Positions 55,082 to 63,358 of a stretch of DNA of 64,000 bases are shown one piece after another. Both the position numbers and the translations under genes were made by a program. Location of the stretch: the NCBI GenBank assembly GCA_038116945.1, contig JAYOEY010000007.1, forward strand, positions 99,408 to 163,407, given 5' to 3'. The first letter of the stretch is position 1, and each line of letters opens with the position of its first letter. The stretch is from JAYOEY01 sp038116945. GTDB lineage: Bacteria > Pseudomonadota > Alphaproteobacteria > MPNO01 > UBA2964. The notes beneath the pieces were generated by a model that saw nothing but the letters and a program-made list of their open reading frames with translations, did not search any database and was not told the origin of the DNA.

Positions 55082-55681
55082 ATGGCGAAGAGACCAAAAG
55101 CAGCAAGGGACCGTATCGTCGACAGCGCGCTCGCGCTTGCCGAGGAACGGCGCTGGCGCGACGTCAGCCTCGCCGCCATCGCTGAGCGGGCCGATCTGAC
55201 GCTCGGCCAGCTCCACCGGGAGTTCCCGTCTCGGTCCGCCATCGTCGCCGAGGTCATGCGTCGCACCGATGAGGCGGTGGTCGCCGGCCACGATCCGTCT
55301 TCCGGCGGCGAGCCTGCTCACGACCGCGTTCTCGACGCCCTGTTGCGCCGGTTCGATGCGCTGTCGCCGATGAAGTCCGCGCTTGCCTCCATCATGCGCG
55401 ACATGCCGCTGGATCCGCCCGGGCTCCTCTGCCTTGGGCTGCGGTTTCATCGTTCGATGGCCTGGACGCTCGAATCCGCGGGCATTTCCACGGCAGGGCT
55501 TGCCGGCCATTTGCGGGTCAAGGGCGTGTCGGCGATCTACGCGGCGGCGTTCCGCATCTGGCAGCGCGACGACAGCGCCGACCTGTCGAAAACGATGGCG
55601 TTTCTCGACCGGCGGCTGCGTCAGGCGGAAAGGCTGGCGTCATTGCTGCCGCTTGATATCGTCACCGACGCGCAGGCGTGA
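55082..55681 (+). CDS. TetR-like transcriptional regulator
   Basis: The start at ATG 55082 gives MAKRPKAARDRIVDSALALAEERRWRDVSLAAIAERADLTLGQLHREFPSRSAIVAEVMRR, the TetR helix-turn-helix domain over residues about 8-55. The C-terminal 120 residues are helical and carry no recognisable ligand-binding family. Another ATG at 55052 adds ten residues. It regulates probably itself and the divergent RpoH-like gene or nearby genes; no operator half-sites are evident to me. 199 residues. Confidence 0.8.
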   Translation: MAKRPKAARDRIVDSALALAEERRWRDVSLAAIAERADLTLGQLHREFPSRSAIVAEVMRRTDEAVVAGHDPSSGGEPAHDRVLDALLRRFDALSPMKSALASIMRDMPLDPPGLLCLGLRFHRSMAWTLESAGISTAGLAGHLRVKGVSAIYAAAFRIWQRDDSADLSKTMAFLDRRLRQAERLASLLPLDIVTDAQA

Positions 55682-55718
55682 CCTGCATCGATCCGGCCGG
55701 CACGGCGCGCCGTCTGGT

Positions 55719-56537
55719 TCAGGCGTTTTTCGATCCCCGTAACGCGTCGATCAGCGACGAACGGTTTTCGTGCACGGCTACATAGTTCGGTCCCAGGAAA
55801 TTTTCCTGAGTCGTCGTGTACGGCGTGAAGTCTACATAGTTGGGATACAGCTTGCCGATCACAAAGCCGTATGGCGTAAGCAGGTCATAAAAATCGGACA
55901 GGAGAAAACGGGTTACAATGTTGGTCCACCCGTATTCGAACTGAATGGCGTCGATTTTTCCTTCCGCCAGCGTTTCTGAGAAACCTTTGAGGACCAGGTT
56001 CTCAGCGCCTTCGACGTCTATTTTTAGAAGGTCGATGCGGGCAATATTCTGCTCTTTGACATAGGTATCGCCCATTCTCACAGGGCAAAGAATTTCTCGT
56101 GTTTCTGAAGAATCGATATCGGCATCGATGATCAGGGTCGACCGCGTATCGTTCGAAATGGCCATCTTGGCGGTTGCCTGTCGATCTGAATCAGATAAAC
56201 CGAATTCGTTCACTAGGATCGACGGGTATTCTCCGACCCGGATGCCAAGCTCGTGCGCTGTGTCCGGGATCAGTTCGAAGGCATGGATTTTGGCGGTCGG
56301 CGCGACGCGCGCGGCAAGGAGAGACCAGTCCCCCCTGTTTGCGCCAACGTCAAAAAACGTCAATGGTTCTGCGCCGGCCCTGGCAACGCTGTCGATCAGA
56401 AACCGCTCGCCGTTATGTTCCGGGTCGTAGTCGAAATTATCAAAACCGAACAGAAGGCTGCGCGCGCGCTGGGCCGTCCACCTGACAGCACCGTTGCGCC
56501 GATGTCGCGCCAAAAACCGCCGTATTATTCTAGACAT
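55719..56537 (-). CDS. FkbM family SAM-dependent methyltransferase
   Basis: The 272-residue protein has the FkbM core: FDVGANRGDWSLLAARVAPTAKIHAFELIPDTAHEL (motif I and the acidic residue of motif II), FGLSDSDRQATAKM, and later RIDLLKIDVEGAENLVLKGFSETLAEGKIDAIQFEYGW, the FkbM motif. Such enzymes O-methylate sugars or polyketide/polysaccharide units. No glycosyltransferase gene lies adjacent, and the substrate is unknown. Flanked by the TetR gene and a two-component system. Confidence 0.88.
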   Translation of the reverse strand: MSRIIRRFLARHRRNGAVRWTAQRARSLLFGFDNFDYDPEHNGERFLIDSVARAGAEPLTFFDVGANRGDWSLLAARVAPTAKIHAFELIPDTAHELGIRVGEYPSILVNEFGLSDSDRQATAKMAISNDTRSTLIIDADIDSSETREILCPVRMGDTYVKEQNIARIDLLKIDVEGAENLVLKGFSETLAEGKIDAIQFEYGWTNIVTRFLLSDFYDLLTPYGFVIGKLYPNYVDFTPYTTTQENFLGPNYVAVHENRSSLIDALRGSKNA

Positions 56538-56628
56538 GCTTTAAACCATCAGAAATTCTTAACGATACGCCGGTTTCCGCGATTTGAATACACCATGTCG
56601 CCGCCGAAATCCGTTCCTCGGTTGATGG

Positions 56629-57945
56629 CTATATCGGCAGCCTTATTCTCGCCCTGACGCCGCCCTGCGGGGCCTCTTCCAGAGTCAGGTCGCCGCCGTG
56701 CGCGCGCAGCACGTCGCGCGATATCGTCAGGCCGAGGCCGCTGCCAGCCGTATCCGGACTGCGCGCTGAATCGAGCCTGTAGAACGGCCGGAACACCTCT
56801 TCCCGTTCGCTTTCGGGAATGCCCTCTCCATCATCGTCGACGGTTATTTCCACCTGCTCGCCCGCCCGGCGGGCGGAGACCGAGACGGCGCCGCCGTAAA
56901 GCAGACCGTTATTGACGAGATTGGTGATCGCCCGCTTGAAAGCGTTCGGGCGGACCGGGACGGTCAGCGGTTCTTCGGTGTCCACCATGACAGGCGCATC
57001 CGCGGCAGGCGCGTTTCTCGCCACGTCATGCAGGATTTTCGCGATGTCGGTCGTAACGACGGACTCGGCGCTCTCTCCCCGGGCGAAGGACAGGTACTCC
57101 TCGACCATCTTTTCCATCTCGGAGACGTCCGCGCGCATCTCCTCGGCCGCTTCGTCGTTGCCGAGCATCGCAATCTGCAGCTTCATCCGGGTCAGCGGCG
57201 TGCGCAGATCGTGCGAAACCCCGGCCAGCATCTCGGTCCGCTGCGTCATGGTTCGCTGAATGCGCTCCCGCATGACGTTGAAGGCTGCGGCGGCCTGCCG
57301 GATTTCCGTCGCCCCTTCCGGTTTGAAATCGGGTTCGTCGCGCCCCTTGCCGAAATTATCGACGGCGCGCGCCAGCCGGCGGATGGGCCGCACCTGATTG
57401 CGCATGAACATCGTCGCTACCGTAAACAGGACCAGCGACGTCCCGACCATCCACATGACGAAAATATAGGTCGTCGAGCTGAACAGCCTTTCCCGTTCCA
57501 CGGTGATATCCATGACGCCGTCGGGAAGCTGGACCTGAATCCGCACTTCCCGTTTCCGGGATACCGAATCGAGGATGAACGGTCTTCTTACCCCCGCGCG
57601 GAGGGCGTTGCTGAGCAACCGGTCGAGTCGGCTGCCGCTCGTCCGCTCGCGGCTGTTGGCGAGAATGTCGTTCGGGCGGAACGAAATTCGCAGGCCCATG
57701 TTGCTTGCCGCCGAATAGAACAGCCAGGATTCGTTTTCCGGGCCGGGAAAATTCCGGCGGGTGTCGATCACGCTCGAAATTTCTCCCGCCACGCCGGTGG
57801 CGAGGCGCCGCGTGATCAGTTCCCAGTGACGGTCGTAAAAGATCCACGTGGTGACGATCTGAAGCAGGACCAGCGGCATGACGATGATCAGCAGCGAGCG
57901 TCCGAACAGCGATTTCGGCAACAGGTTCTTGATCCAGCGTGTCAT
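56629..57945 (-). CDS. Sensor histidine kinase, EnvZ-like
   Basis: The 438-residue protein has TM1 at about 18-37, TM2 at about 158-180, a HAMP linker (VRPIRRLARAVDNFGKGRDEP), dimerisation helix with phospho-acceptor His245 (LAGVSHDLRTPLTRMKLQIAML), and an HATPase domain with LVNNGLLYGG (N box), VDDDGEGIPESEREEVFRPF (G1) and GSGLGLTISRDVLRAHGG (G2). The periplasmic part (about 38-157) is 120 residues without a known domain. It forms a pair with the response regulator 21 bases upstream. Confidence 0.92.
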   Translation of the reverse strand: MTRWIKNLLPKSLFGRSLLIIVMPLVLLQIVTTWIFYDRHWELITRRLATGVAGEISSVIDTRRNFPGPENESWLFYSAASNMGLRISFRPNDILANSRERTSGSRLDRLLSNALRAGVRRPFILDSVSRKREVRIQVQLPDGVMDITVERERLFSSTTYIFVMWMVGTSLVLFTVATMFMRNQVRPIRRLARAVDNFGKGRDEPDFKPEGATEIRQAAAAFNVMRERIQRTMTQRTEMLAGVSHDLRTPLTRMKLQIAMLGNDEAAEEMRADVSEMEKMVEEYLSFARGESAESVVTTDIAKILHDVARNAPAADAPVMVDTEEPLTVPVRPNAFKRAITNLVNNGLLYGGAVSVSARRAGEQVEITVDDDGEGIPESEREEVFRPFYRLDSARSPDTAGSGLGLTISRDVLRAHGGDLTLEEAPQGGVRARIRLPI

Positions 57946-57966
57946 GTCGATTCCGTCATGCCGCTC

Positions 57967-58647
57967 TCAATCGAGACGCAACCGGTAGCCAGCGCCGCGG
58001 ACCGTCTGCAGGTAGCGCGGCGCGCGGGGGTCCGGTTCGATCTTGCGGCGAAGCCGCGTCACCTGCACGTCGACAGTCCGTTCGTTGCCGTCAATCCCGC
58101 CTTCCTGGATCAGCTCTTCCCGGCTGACCGGCGCGCCGGCCCGCTCCGCCAGCGAACGAAGCAGGGCGGTTTCAACTTCGGTCAGGTGAACCCGGGCGTC
58201 ATTGCGCAGCAATTCCCCGCTGCGGGGGTCGAATTCGCACGCGCCGAACGACAGCGCGCGCCGTCCGCTGTTTCCGCTGCCCGCCCGCCGCAGGATCGTG
58301 GAAATCCGCAGCAGCAGTTCGCGCGGTTCGAACGGCTTGGACAGGTAATCGTCGGCGCCCTTTTCCAGCCCCTCGATCCGGTCGCCGACATCGCCCCGTG
58401 CGGTCAGCAGCAGGATCGGCACGGTATCGGTGCGTCTGAGCGACTCGGTCAGCGAAAATCCGTCTTCGCCCGGCATCATCACGTCCAGCACGATCAGGTC
58501 GAACTGCAGGCCGGCGAGTAGCTGTCGCGCCTCCGCGGCATCCTTTGCGGCGGTGACGACAAAGCCGTTTTCGCTCAGATAGCGGCGCAGCAATTCGCGC
58601 AGGCGCGTATCGTCGTCGACGACGAGTATGTGCGGTTGGTCTGCCAT
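57967..58647 (-). CDS. OmpR/PhoB-family response regulator
   Basis: The 226-residue protein has the receiver domain (MADQPHILVVDDDTRLRELL; Asp11/Asp12/Asp13 acidic pocket, phospho-acceptor Asp55 in LIVLDVMMPGEDG, Thr-Ala at VPILLLTARGD, Lys in DDYLSKPF) and a winged-helix DNA-binding domain ending RTVDVQVTRLRRKIEPDPRAPRYLQTVRGAGYRL. It is co-transcribed with the downstream kinase. The closest well-known pairs are OmpR-EnvZ-type envelope/osmotic systems; targets unknown. A GTCCCGG/CCGGGAC inverted repeat, 58696-58721, lies in its upstream gap. Confidence 0.93.
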   Translation of the reverse strand: MADQPHILVVDDDTRLRELLRRYLSENGFVVTAAKDAAEARQLLAGLQFDLIVLDVMMPGEDGFSLTESLRRTDTVPILLLTARGDVGDRIEGLEKGADDYLSKPFEPRELLLRISTILRRAGSGNSGRRALSFGACEFDPRSGELLRNDARVHLTEVETALLRSLAERAGAPVSREELIQEGGIDGNERTVDVQVTRLRRKIEPDPRAPRYLQTVRGAGYRLRLD

Positions 58648-58737
58648 CCTGTCGCCAGTATAGCGCAGCGGGTGGCCACGGTTTCAGTTGATTCTGTCCC
58701 GGGGCGATTCTTTCCCGGGACCGTTCCTACAGGGCGA

Positions 58738-59523
58738 TCAGCCCTTTTTCGGGGGCTGCAGCCGGGTAAAGACCAACTCGTCCCCGGTCGAGGCCCTGGC
58801 GTCGTAACCGTAGCCGCCGGCGTTGAAATCCTTCAGACCGTCCGCCCGGTCCACCCGGTTTTCCATGATCCAGCGTGCCATCGCGCCGCGCGCATGCTTG
58901 ACGTAATACATCAGCGCGCGGGGCTTGCCGTCCTTCACGTTCAGGAACTTCGCCCCGATCACCCGCCGCCCGAGGGCGTCCGTATCGACTGCCTTGAAAT
59001 ATTCGTTGGAGGCGAGGTTGACCACGGTCGCGTCCGTGTGACCGGCGATATCCTCGTTCAGCCGGTCGGCGATCCGCGCGCCCCAGAACTCGTAGAGCGA
59101 TTTGCCGCGCCCGTTCTTCATCTTCGTGCCCATCTCGAGCCGGTAGGGCTGGATCGCGTCCATCGGGCGCAGCACGCCGTAGAGGCCCGAGAGGATGCGC
59201 AGGTGATCCTGCGCGTATGCCAGCGTGTCTTCCGACAGGCTGTTGGCCTCCAGCCCCCAGTAGACGTCACCGTCGAAGGCGAGCCCGGCGGGCTTGGCGC
59301 TGTTGCTCCGGTTGTCGAGGCTGAACGCCTGGAACCGCTCGAAATTCATCTCGGCGAGATTGTCGCTGATATGCATCAGGCGTTTCAGATCGTTCGCGCT
59401 CTGCGTCTTGGCGACGGTGGCAAGCTCGTGCGTGTCGTCCTTCAGGCGCGGCTGGGTAACCGGAACCCCGATTTCGATCGGGTCCATGTTCATTTTTTTC
59501 GCGGGAGATAGCAGCGTCAGCAT
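58738..59523 (-). CDS. yaaA: Peroxide stress protein YaaA (DUF328)
   Basis: The 261-residue protein starts MLTLLSPAKKMNMDP, as all YaaA proteins do. It carries LMHISDNLAEMNFERFQAFS, FDGDVYWGLEANSLSEDTLAYAQDHLRILSGLYGVLRPMDAIQPYRLEMGTKM and FLNVKDGKPRALMYYVKHARGAMARWIMENRV. In E. coli YaaA lowers free iron after peroxide stress. Single gene with no close neighbour on the same strand. Confidence 0.93.
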   Translation of the reverse strand: MLTLLSPAKKMNMDPIEIGVPVTQPRLKDDTHELATVAKTQSANDLKRLMHISDNLAEMNFERFQAFSLDNRSNSAKPAGLAFDGDVYWGLEANSLSEDTLAYAQDHLRILSGLYGVLRPMDAIQPYRLEMGTKMKNGRGKSLYEFWGARIADRLNEDIAGHTDATVVNLASNEYFKAVDTDALGRRVIGAKFLNVKDGKPRALMYYVKHARGAMARWIMENRVDRADGLKDFNAGGYGYDARASTGDELVFTRLQPPKKG

Positions 59524-59620
59524 GGTTCGTCCTTTCCTCCTGACATCAACCCGGAGCCATCAATCCGGCCGGCCGGGGTTCGTATGCGTGGGTCGGTGAC
59601 GGGATCAACCTACGGACTTC

Positions 59621-59651
59621 AGGCAGGATTTCAAGCGGACCGATTCGGTGG
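59621..59651 (+). repeat. Short dispersed direct repeat, copy A
   Basis: The 31-base segment beginning AGGCAGGATTTCAAGCGGAC matches 26 of 31 bases of a segment at 63167-63197 on the same strand. It lies in the 240-base gap 59524-59763, between yaaA and the TPR regulator. No further function is visible in the gap. Confidence 0.5.
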
Positions 59652-59763
59652 AGGGGCTTGCCGGCTATTACCGGTTTCATCCCATCCATTGCGATCTATC
59701 TTCTTCATGCCGTCGATAACAGTCTCCGGTCCGGAGATGGTGCCTGTAAGCGGCTTAGGATTA

Positions 59764-61305
59764 TCATTTTTCCGGTACGCCGGCTTTGCGCAACCCGTCA
59801 AGATACAGGTTGAGATGCCGTTGGACGACTGCGAGGTGTTGCGGCGCATTTTCGAGCGTCAATCCCGGCATCAGGCGCATCAGTTCAGCGCATGCCTTTT
59901 GCGCCTCCTCCAAGAGCCCCAATTTAATGAGAATTGCCACATGGTGAATGTAAGGTGTGCCATGCGCATTGGGGTGCTGGATCGCTTTTCGTGTCCAGGA
60001 CAGGGCAATGTCGAATTCGCCTCGATCCATACAGGCGATCGCACGCCCGTCGTAGAGGATCCATTGGGCCGGATCCCTTGGGCTTAACCGCTCCGCCTCG
60101 TCGAGTTCGGCAAAGGCCTCTTCGACCCGGCCCGAACGGGCGTATTGTACGCCCCGTGACAGACGAGCAAAGGCGTAGCTTGGGTTTATGTCGATTGCGC
60201 GGTCCGCCGCTTCAATCGCGGTTTCCAAGTCGCCTCTGAGCATGTCGAGACATGACAATGCGGCGTAGGCCACAGAGTCCTGATCGTCGATGGCAAGAGC
60301 GTTTCGAGCGGCTTTGATGCCGTCCTGGATCGCCAATTCCCGGTCCGGCGCCTGTGCGAGCGTAACGCTGCGAAGATGCGCTATCGCAATGCCCGCATAA
60401 GCGGCGGCGAAATTCGGGTCGATCGCGGTCGCCCGGGAAAACATTTGTTTTGCCTCTTCGTTGTCGTCGGGACCGGGCCGCCAGACATGCCACAGGGCCC
60501 TCTGATAGCAGTCCCATGCGTCGAGATCGTCCGGACGCTTGCGGCGGGCGCGGATCTGCTCGGCGCGGCTAAGTTCCGGTTCGATGGCGGTGACTACCGT
60601 ATTCGTGATTTCGTCCTGAACCGCGAAAATATCTTCGAGCTCGCGGTCGTAGCGATCGGCCCAAATCTGATTACCCGCTTCGCCATCGATCAACTGGGCG
60701 CTGATACGCACACGATTTGCCGATTTTCTGACGCTTCCTTCAAGGACGTATCGGACACCCAGTTCTCGTGCGACAGACTGGACGTCCACCGCCTGCCCCT
60801 TGTAGGTGAAGGTCGTATTGCGAGCGATTACAAAGAATTGCCGAATGCGGCTTAGGGCAGTGATGATATCTTCGGAAATGCCATCAGAAAAATATTCTTG
60901 CTCAGGGTCGCCGCTCATGTTTTCGAACGGCAGCACGGCAATCGAGGGGTTGCCGGTTTGCAAAACGGGAGAGTTAGCTTGACTGTCCCGTCGATTTCCT
61001 TCGGTCAGGTCACCTATGAATCGGAACCCCCGCCGGGTGAACGTCTTGATGACCGCTTGCGCGCTGCCGGTGTCACCGACCGCGCGCCGCGCCGCGTTGA
61101 TGCGTGAATTCAGGGCTCCGTCCGAAATTGCCCGGCCTTCCCACACTGCTTCAATCAGCTCGTCCTTGCCGATGACGCGATCGCGGTTTTCGATCAGATA
61201 GGCAAGCAGGCTGAAGACCTGCGGCTCTACCGCAATCACTTCATCGTCTTGCCGCAGTTCCAGGCTGTCGGTATCGAGTGAAAAAGGAAGGAAGCGATAT
61301 ATCAC
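59764..61305 (-). CDS. Winged-helix regulator with TolB-like and TPR domains
   Basis: The 513-residue protein starts at GTG 61305. Residues about 1-95 are a trans_reg_C winged helix (DSLELRQDDEVIAVEPQVFSLLAYLIENRDRVIGKDELIEAVW). About residues 115-230 form the TolB-like/adenylate-cyclase-associated domain PSIAVLPFENMSGDPEQEYFSDGISEDIITALSRI, with QLIDGEAGNQIWADRYDREL. The rest is TPR: FSRATAIDPNFAAAYAGIAIAHL and AADRAIDINPSYAFARLSRGVQYARSGRVEEAFAELDEAERL. Unlike CadC it has no clear membrane segment, so it acts in the cytoplasm. Such proteins sense and regulate nearby transport or catabolic genes; a divergent small ORF and the amidohydrolase are candidates. Confidence 0.88.
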   Translation of the reverse strand: MIYRFLPFSLDTDSLELRQDDEVIAVEPQVFSLLAYLIENRDRVIGKDELIEAVWEGRAISDGALNSRINAARRAVGDTGSAQAVIKTFTRRGFRFIGDLTEGNRRDSQANSPVLQTGNPSIAVLPFENMSGDPEQEYFSDGISEDIITALSRIRQFFVIARNTTFTYKGQAVDVQSVARELGVRYVLEGSVRKSANRVRISAQLIDGEAGNQIWADRYDRELEDIFAVQDEITNTVVTAIEPELSRAEQIRARRKRPDDLDAWDCYQRALWHVWRPGPDDNEEAKQMFSRATAIDPNFAAAYAGIAIAHLRSVTLAQAPDRELAIQDGIKAARNALAIDDQDSVAYAALSCLDMLRGDLETAIEAADRAIDINPSYAFARLSRGVQYARSGRVEEAFAELDEAERLSPRDPAQWILYDGRAIACMDRGEFDIALSWTRKAIQHPNAHGTPYIHHVAILIKLGLLEEAQKACAELMRLMPGLTLENAPQHLAVVQRHLNLYLDGLRKAGVPEK

Positions 61306-61428
61306 GGCGTCTAAAGCCCTTCCAAAGCAGAAAACACGGTTTCCAAAGGAAAATTATCGCTGTTCTTCAAGCACCGGGTTTTGAGTGTGCCTAAGCTCCT
61401 CATATCACGCAACGCCAGAGGAGAGAGC

Positions 61429-61623
61429 ATGTTTGAAAACCACCACATCGAAATCGATGATGAGATCGGCTCATGCACGAAGACGTCAGAGATCAGAAAT
61501 TTCTCGGCCCCAAATTATTTGTTCGAAAAGAAACGGGCCGAGCACCAGCTAAAAGAGAACATCGCAAAATTGCCCCGATGGCGCCGTTGGATAATGGAAA
61601 TAGCTCTGGAGTGCGGCTGGTAA
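61429..61623 (+). CDS. Small hypothetical protein (64 residues)
   Basis: ATG 61429 has AGGAGA at ideal spacing. The 64-residue product is charged, starts FENHHIEIDDEIGSCTKTSEIRNFSAP and ends LPRWRRWIMEIALECGW, with an aromatic/basic C-terminus. No family is recognised. It is divergent from the TPR regulator, 123 bases from its start. Real but unverified. Confidence 0.5.
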   Translation: MFENHHIEIDDEIGSCTKTSEIRNFSAPNYLFEKKRAEHQLKENIAKLPRWRRWIMEIALECGW

Positions 61624-61761
61624 GGAAAAACCCGGCCAGTGCCGACGACGACGCCCTGGCATTAGGCTGACTTGGATAATCACCCTGGATTTCAGGCCTG
61701 TCGTGTACAGGCAACTAGAGCTTTTTCCCATTAAGCCCGAAAAGAGTTGGTCTATGTCCAG

Positions 61762-61791
61762 TGTCCGCAATGGGTCAGAAGTGGACATCCG
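61762..61791 (-). repeat. Dispersed GGATGTC element, copy 1 (inverted)
   Basis: Read on the minus strand, GGATGTCCACTTCTGACCC continues to 30 bases that share 22 of 30 with the plus-strand copy at 63253-63282. Its ends are themselves inverted (TGTCC ... GGACA), so it can fold as a hairpin. It sits in the 275-base gap 61624-61898 before the amidohydrolase. The gap also contains GGCCCCG/CGGGGCC (61811-61817, 61845-61851). Confidence 0.5.
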
Positions 61792-61898
61792 GTGGGCAGA
61801 CAGCCCGTTCGGCCCCGGAAATCTGACCGGCAATTTGACCGGATCGGGGCCAACTGGCAGGCTTGCAATTCATACACAGCTGAAAACAGGCGCCCCGC

Positions 61899-63125
61899 GT
61901 GTCCGAGCACACCGTACATACGACCCTGATTACCAATATCGGCGAGTTCTTTACCGGCGACCTTGATGCGCCGGAGGCGGATATTGCCTCGCTGCTGATC
62001 GAAGACGGAAAAATCGCCGCGCTCGACCCGCCCGCCGAGATGACGGCCCGGATACCGGGCGATCATACGATCGACGCCGGCGGCTCCGCCGTCCTGCCGG
62101 GGCTGGTCGACGGTCATATCCACCCGGTGTTCGGCGAATGGACCCCGACCCAGGACACCATCGGCTGGATCGGCAATTACCTGCATGGCGGCAGCACCAG
62201 CATGGTCTCGGCCGGGGAGCTGCATACACCGGGGCTGGATTACGCCAATTTGTCGCCCCACCTCGTCACCTCGCTGGCCGAGGTTGCGGCCGCCACGACC
62301 GGACGCGTCCGCTGGAGCGGCGTCAAGGTCCACGCCGGAACGCCGCTGCTGGTGCCCGGCATGGATGACAGTCATTTCGACCGGCTGGCCGAGGCCGGAA
62401 CCATCCTCGCCAAGTTCATTTTCTTTCCGCTGGAAGACAAAAAGGACGAGGCGCTGCGCTACAGCGCGGCGCTCCGCGACCGCGGCATCCGCACCAAGGT
62501 CCATACCGGCGGCGTGTCGCGCTCCGGCTCCAGCCGGATCTGCGGCTATGACACGCTGTCCTGGCTGAAACCCGATGTCGCGGCGCATGTATCGGGCGGG
62601 CCGATCCCGATGTCGGATGCCGACATGGCGGAGCTGGTCGAGCGCACCGAATTCGCGCTGGAGGTCTGCTCGTCCGGCAATTACCGCTCGACCTTGCTGC
62701 TGGTCCGCCATCTGATGGAGACGGATCAGATCCACCGGCTGACCCTTGGCACCGATACGCCGGGCGGGACCGGCGTCATCCCGCGCGGCATGCTGCGCAA
62801 TATCCTGTTTCTGTCGGCGGTGTGCGAGCTGCCCCCGGCGCAGGCGATTGCCGTTGCCACCGGCAACACGGCGAAAGCGCACGGTCTCGATGTCGGCGTG
62901 CTGAAGGTCGGCGCGCCCGCCGATCTGATCGTCGCCGGACCGGTGCAGGGCTCCGCCGGCAGCACGCTGAGCGACGCCATCGCCCATGGCGACCTGCCGG
63001 GGATTTCCACCGTCTTTATCGACGGCAGGCCGGTGGTCAGAACCCGCTCCGGCCAGACCCCGCCGCCCGCGACAGGCGCGCACTATCTGGATGCGCCGGG
63101 CTGCCCGTTTTGTGAAGCGGGGTGA
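61899..63125 (+). CDS. Amidohydrolase family protein, enamidase-like
   Basis: The 408-residue protein starts at GTG 61899. It has the full binuclear metal set of the amidohydrolase superfamily: His73 and His75 in GLVDGHIHP, Lys172 in AKFIFFP (candidate carboxylated bridge), His202 in KVHTGGV, His230 in AAHVSGGP and Asp286 in LGTDTPGG. The segment LHGGSTSMVSAGELHTPG near residues 95-112 and the overall size resemble enamidase, which opens cyclic enamides in nicotinate fermentation. A composite C-terminal beta domain covers LKVGAPADLIVAGPVQG. The substrate is probably a cyclic amide, imide or lactam, but is not determinable. It is unlinked to other catabolic genes here. Confidence 0.82.
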   Translation: MSEHTVHTTLITNIGEFFTGDLDAPEADIASLLIEDGKIAALDPPAEMTARIPGDHTIDAGGSAVLPGLVDGHIHPVFGEWTPTQDTIGWIGNYLHGGSTSMVSAGELHTPGLDYANLSPHLVTSLAEVAAATTGRVRWSGVKVHAGTPLLVPGMDDSHFDRLAEAGTILAKFIFFPLEDKKDEALRYSAALRDRGIRTKVHTGGVSRSGSSRICGYDTLSWLKPDVAAHVSGGPIPMSDADMAELVERTEFALEVCSSGNYRSTLLLVRHLMETDQIHRLTLGTDTPGGTGVIPRGMLRNILFLSAVCELPPAQAIAVATGNTAKAHGLDVGVLKVGAPADLIVAGPVQGSAGSTLSDAIAHGDLPGISTVFIDGRPVVRTRSGQTPPPATGAHYLDAPGCPFCEAG

Positions 63126-63166
63126 TCCGGTTCGGGTCAGATTGAGTGCAAGCCTGTTTTGGATTG

Positions 63167-63197
63167 AGGCAGAATTTCAGGCGAGCCGATTCGGGGG
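63167..63197 (+). repeat. Short dispersed direct repeat, copy B
   Basis: AGGCAGAATTTCAGGCGAGC and the following 11 bases match copy A at 59621-59651 in 26 of 31 positions, same orientation. It lies 42 bases after the amidohydrolase stop. Confidence 0.5.
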
Positions 63198-63252
63198 GGC
63201 GGATAGCGGGGTTGTTCAGGAACAGTAAGGGCTTGCTACCGGGCCGAAGGAA

Positions 63253-63282
63253 GGATGTCTGCTTTTGACCCAACTCGGACGT
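63253..63282 (+). repeat. Dispersed GGATGTC element, copy 2
   Basis: GGATGTCTGCTTTTGACCC and the following 11 bases, in inverted orientation to the copy at 61762-61791. In the minus strand it reads SELGQKQT when translated, a sequence I recall from intergenic repeat elements of Rhizobiales often misannotated as protein. It lies in the 233-base gap 63126-63358. Confidence 0.55.
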
Positions 63283-63358
63283 TTCTTGGGCGGGGGCTTC
63301 CTTCTTAGACAAGATTGAATATAGAATTTGGTCTTTCCCTCTTTGAGAGTGTAGGCGG

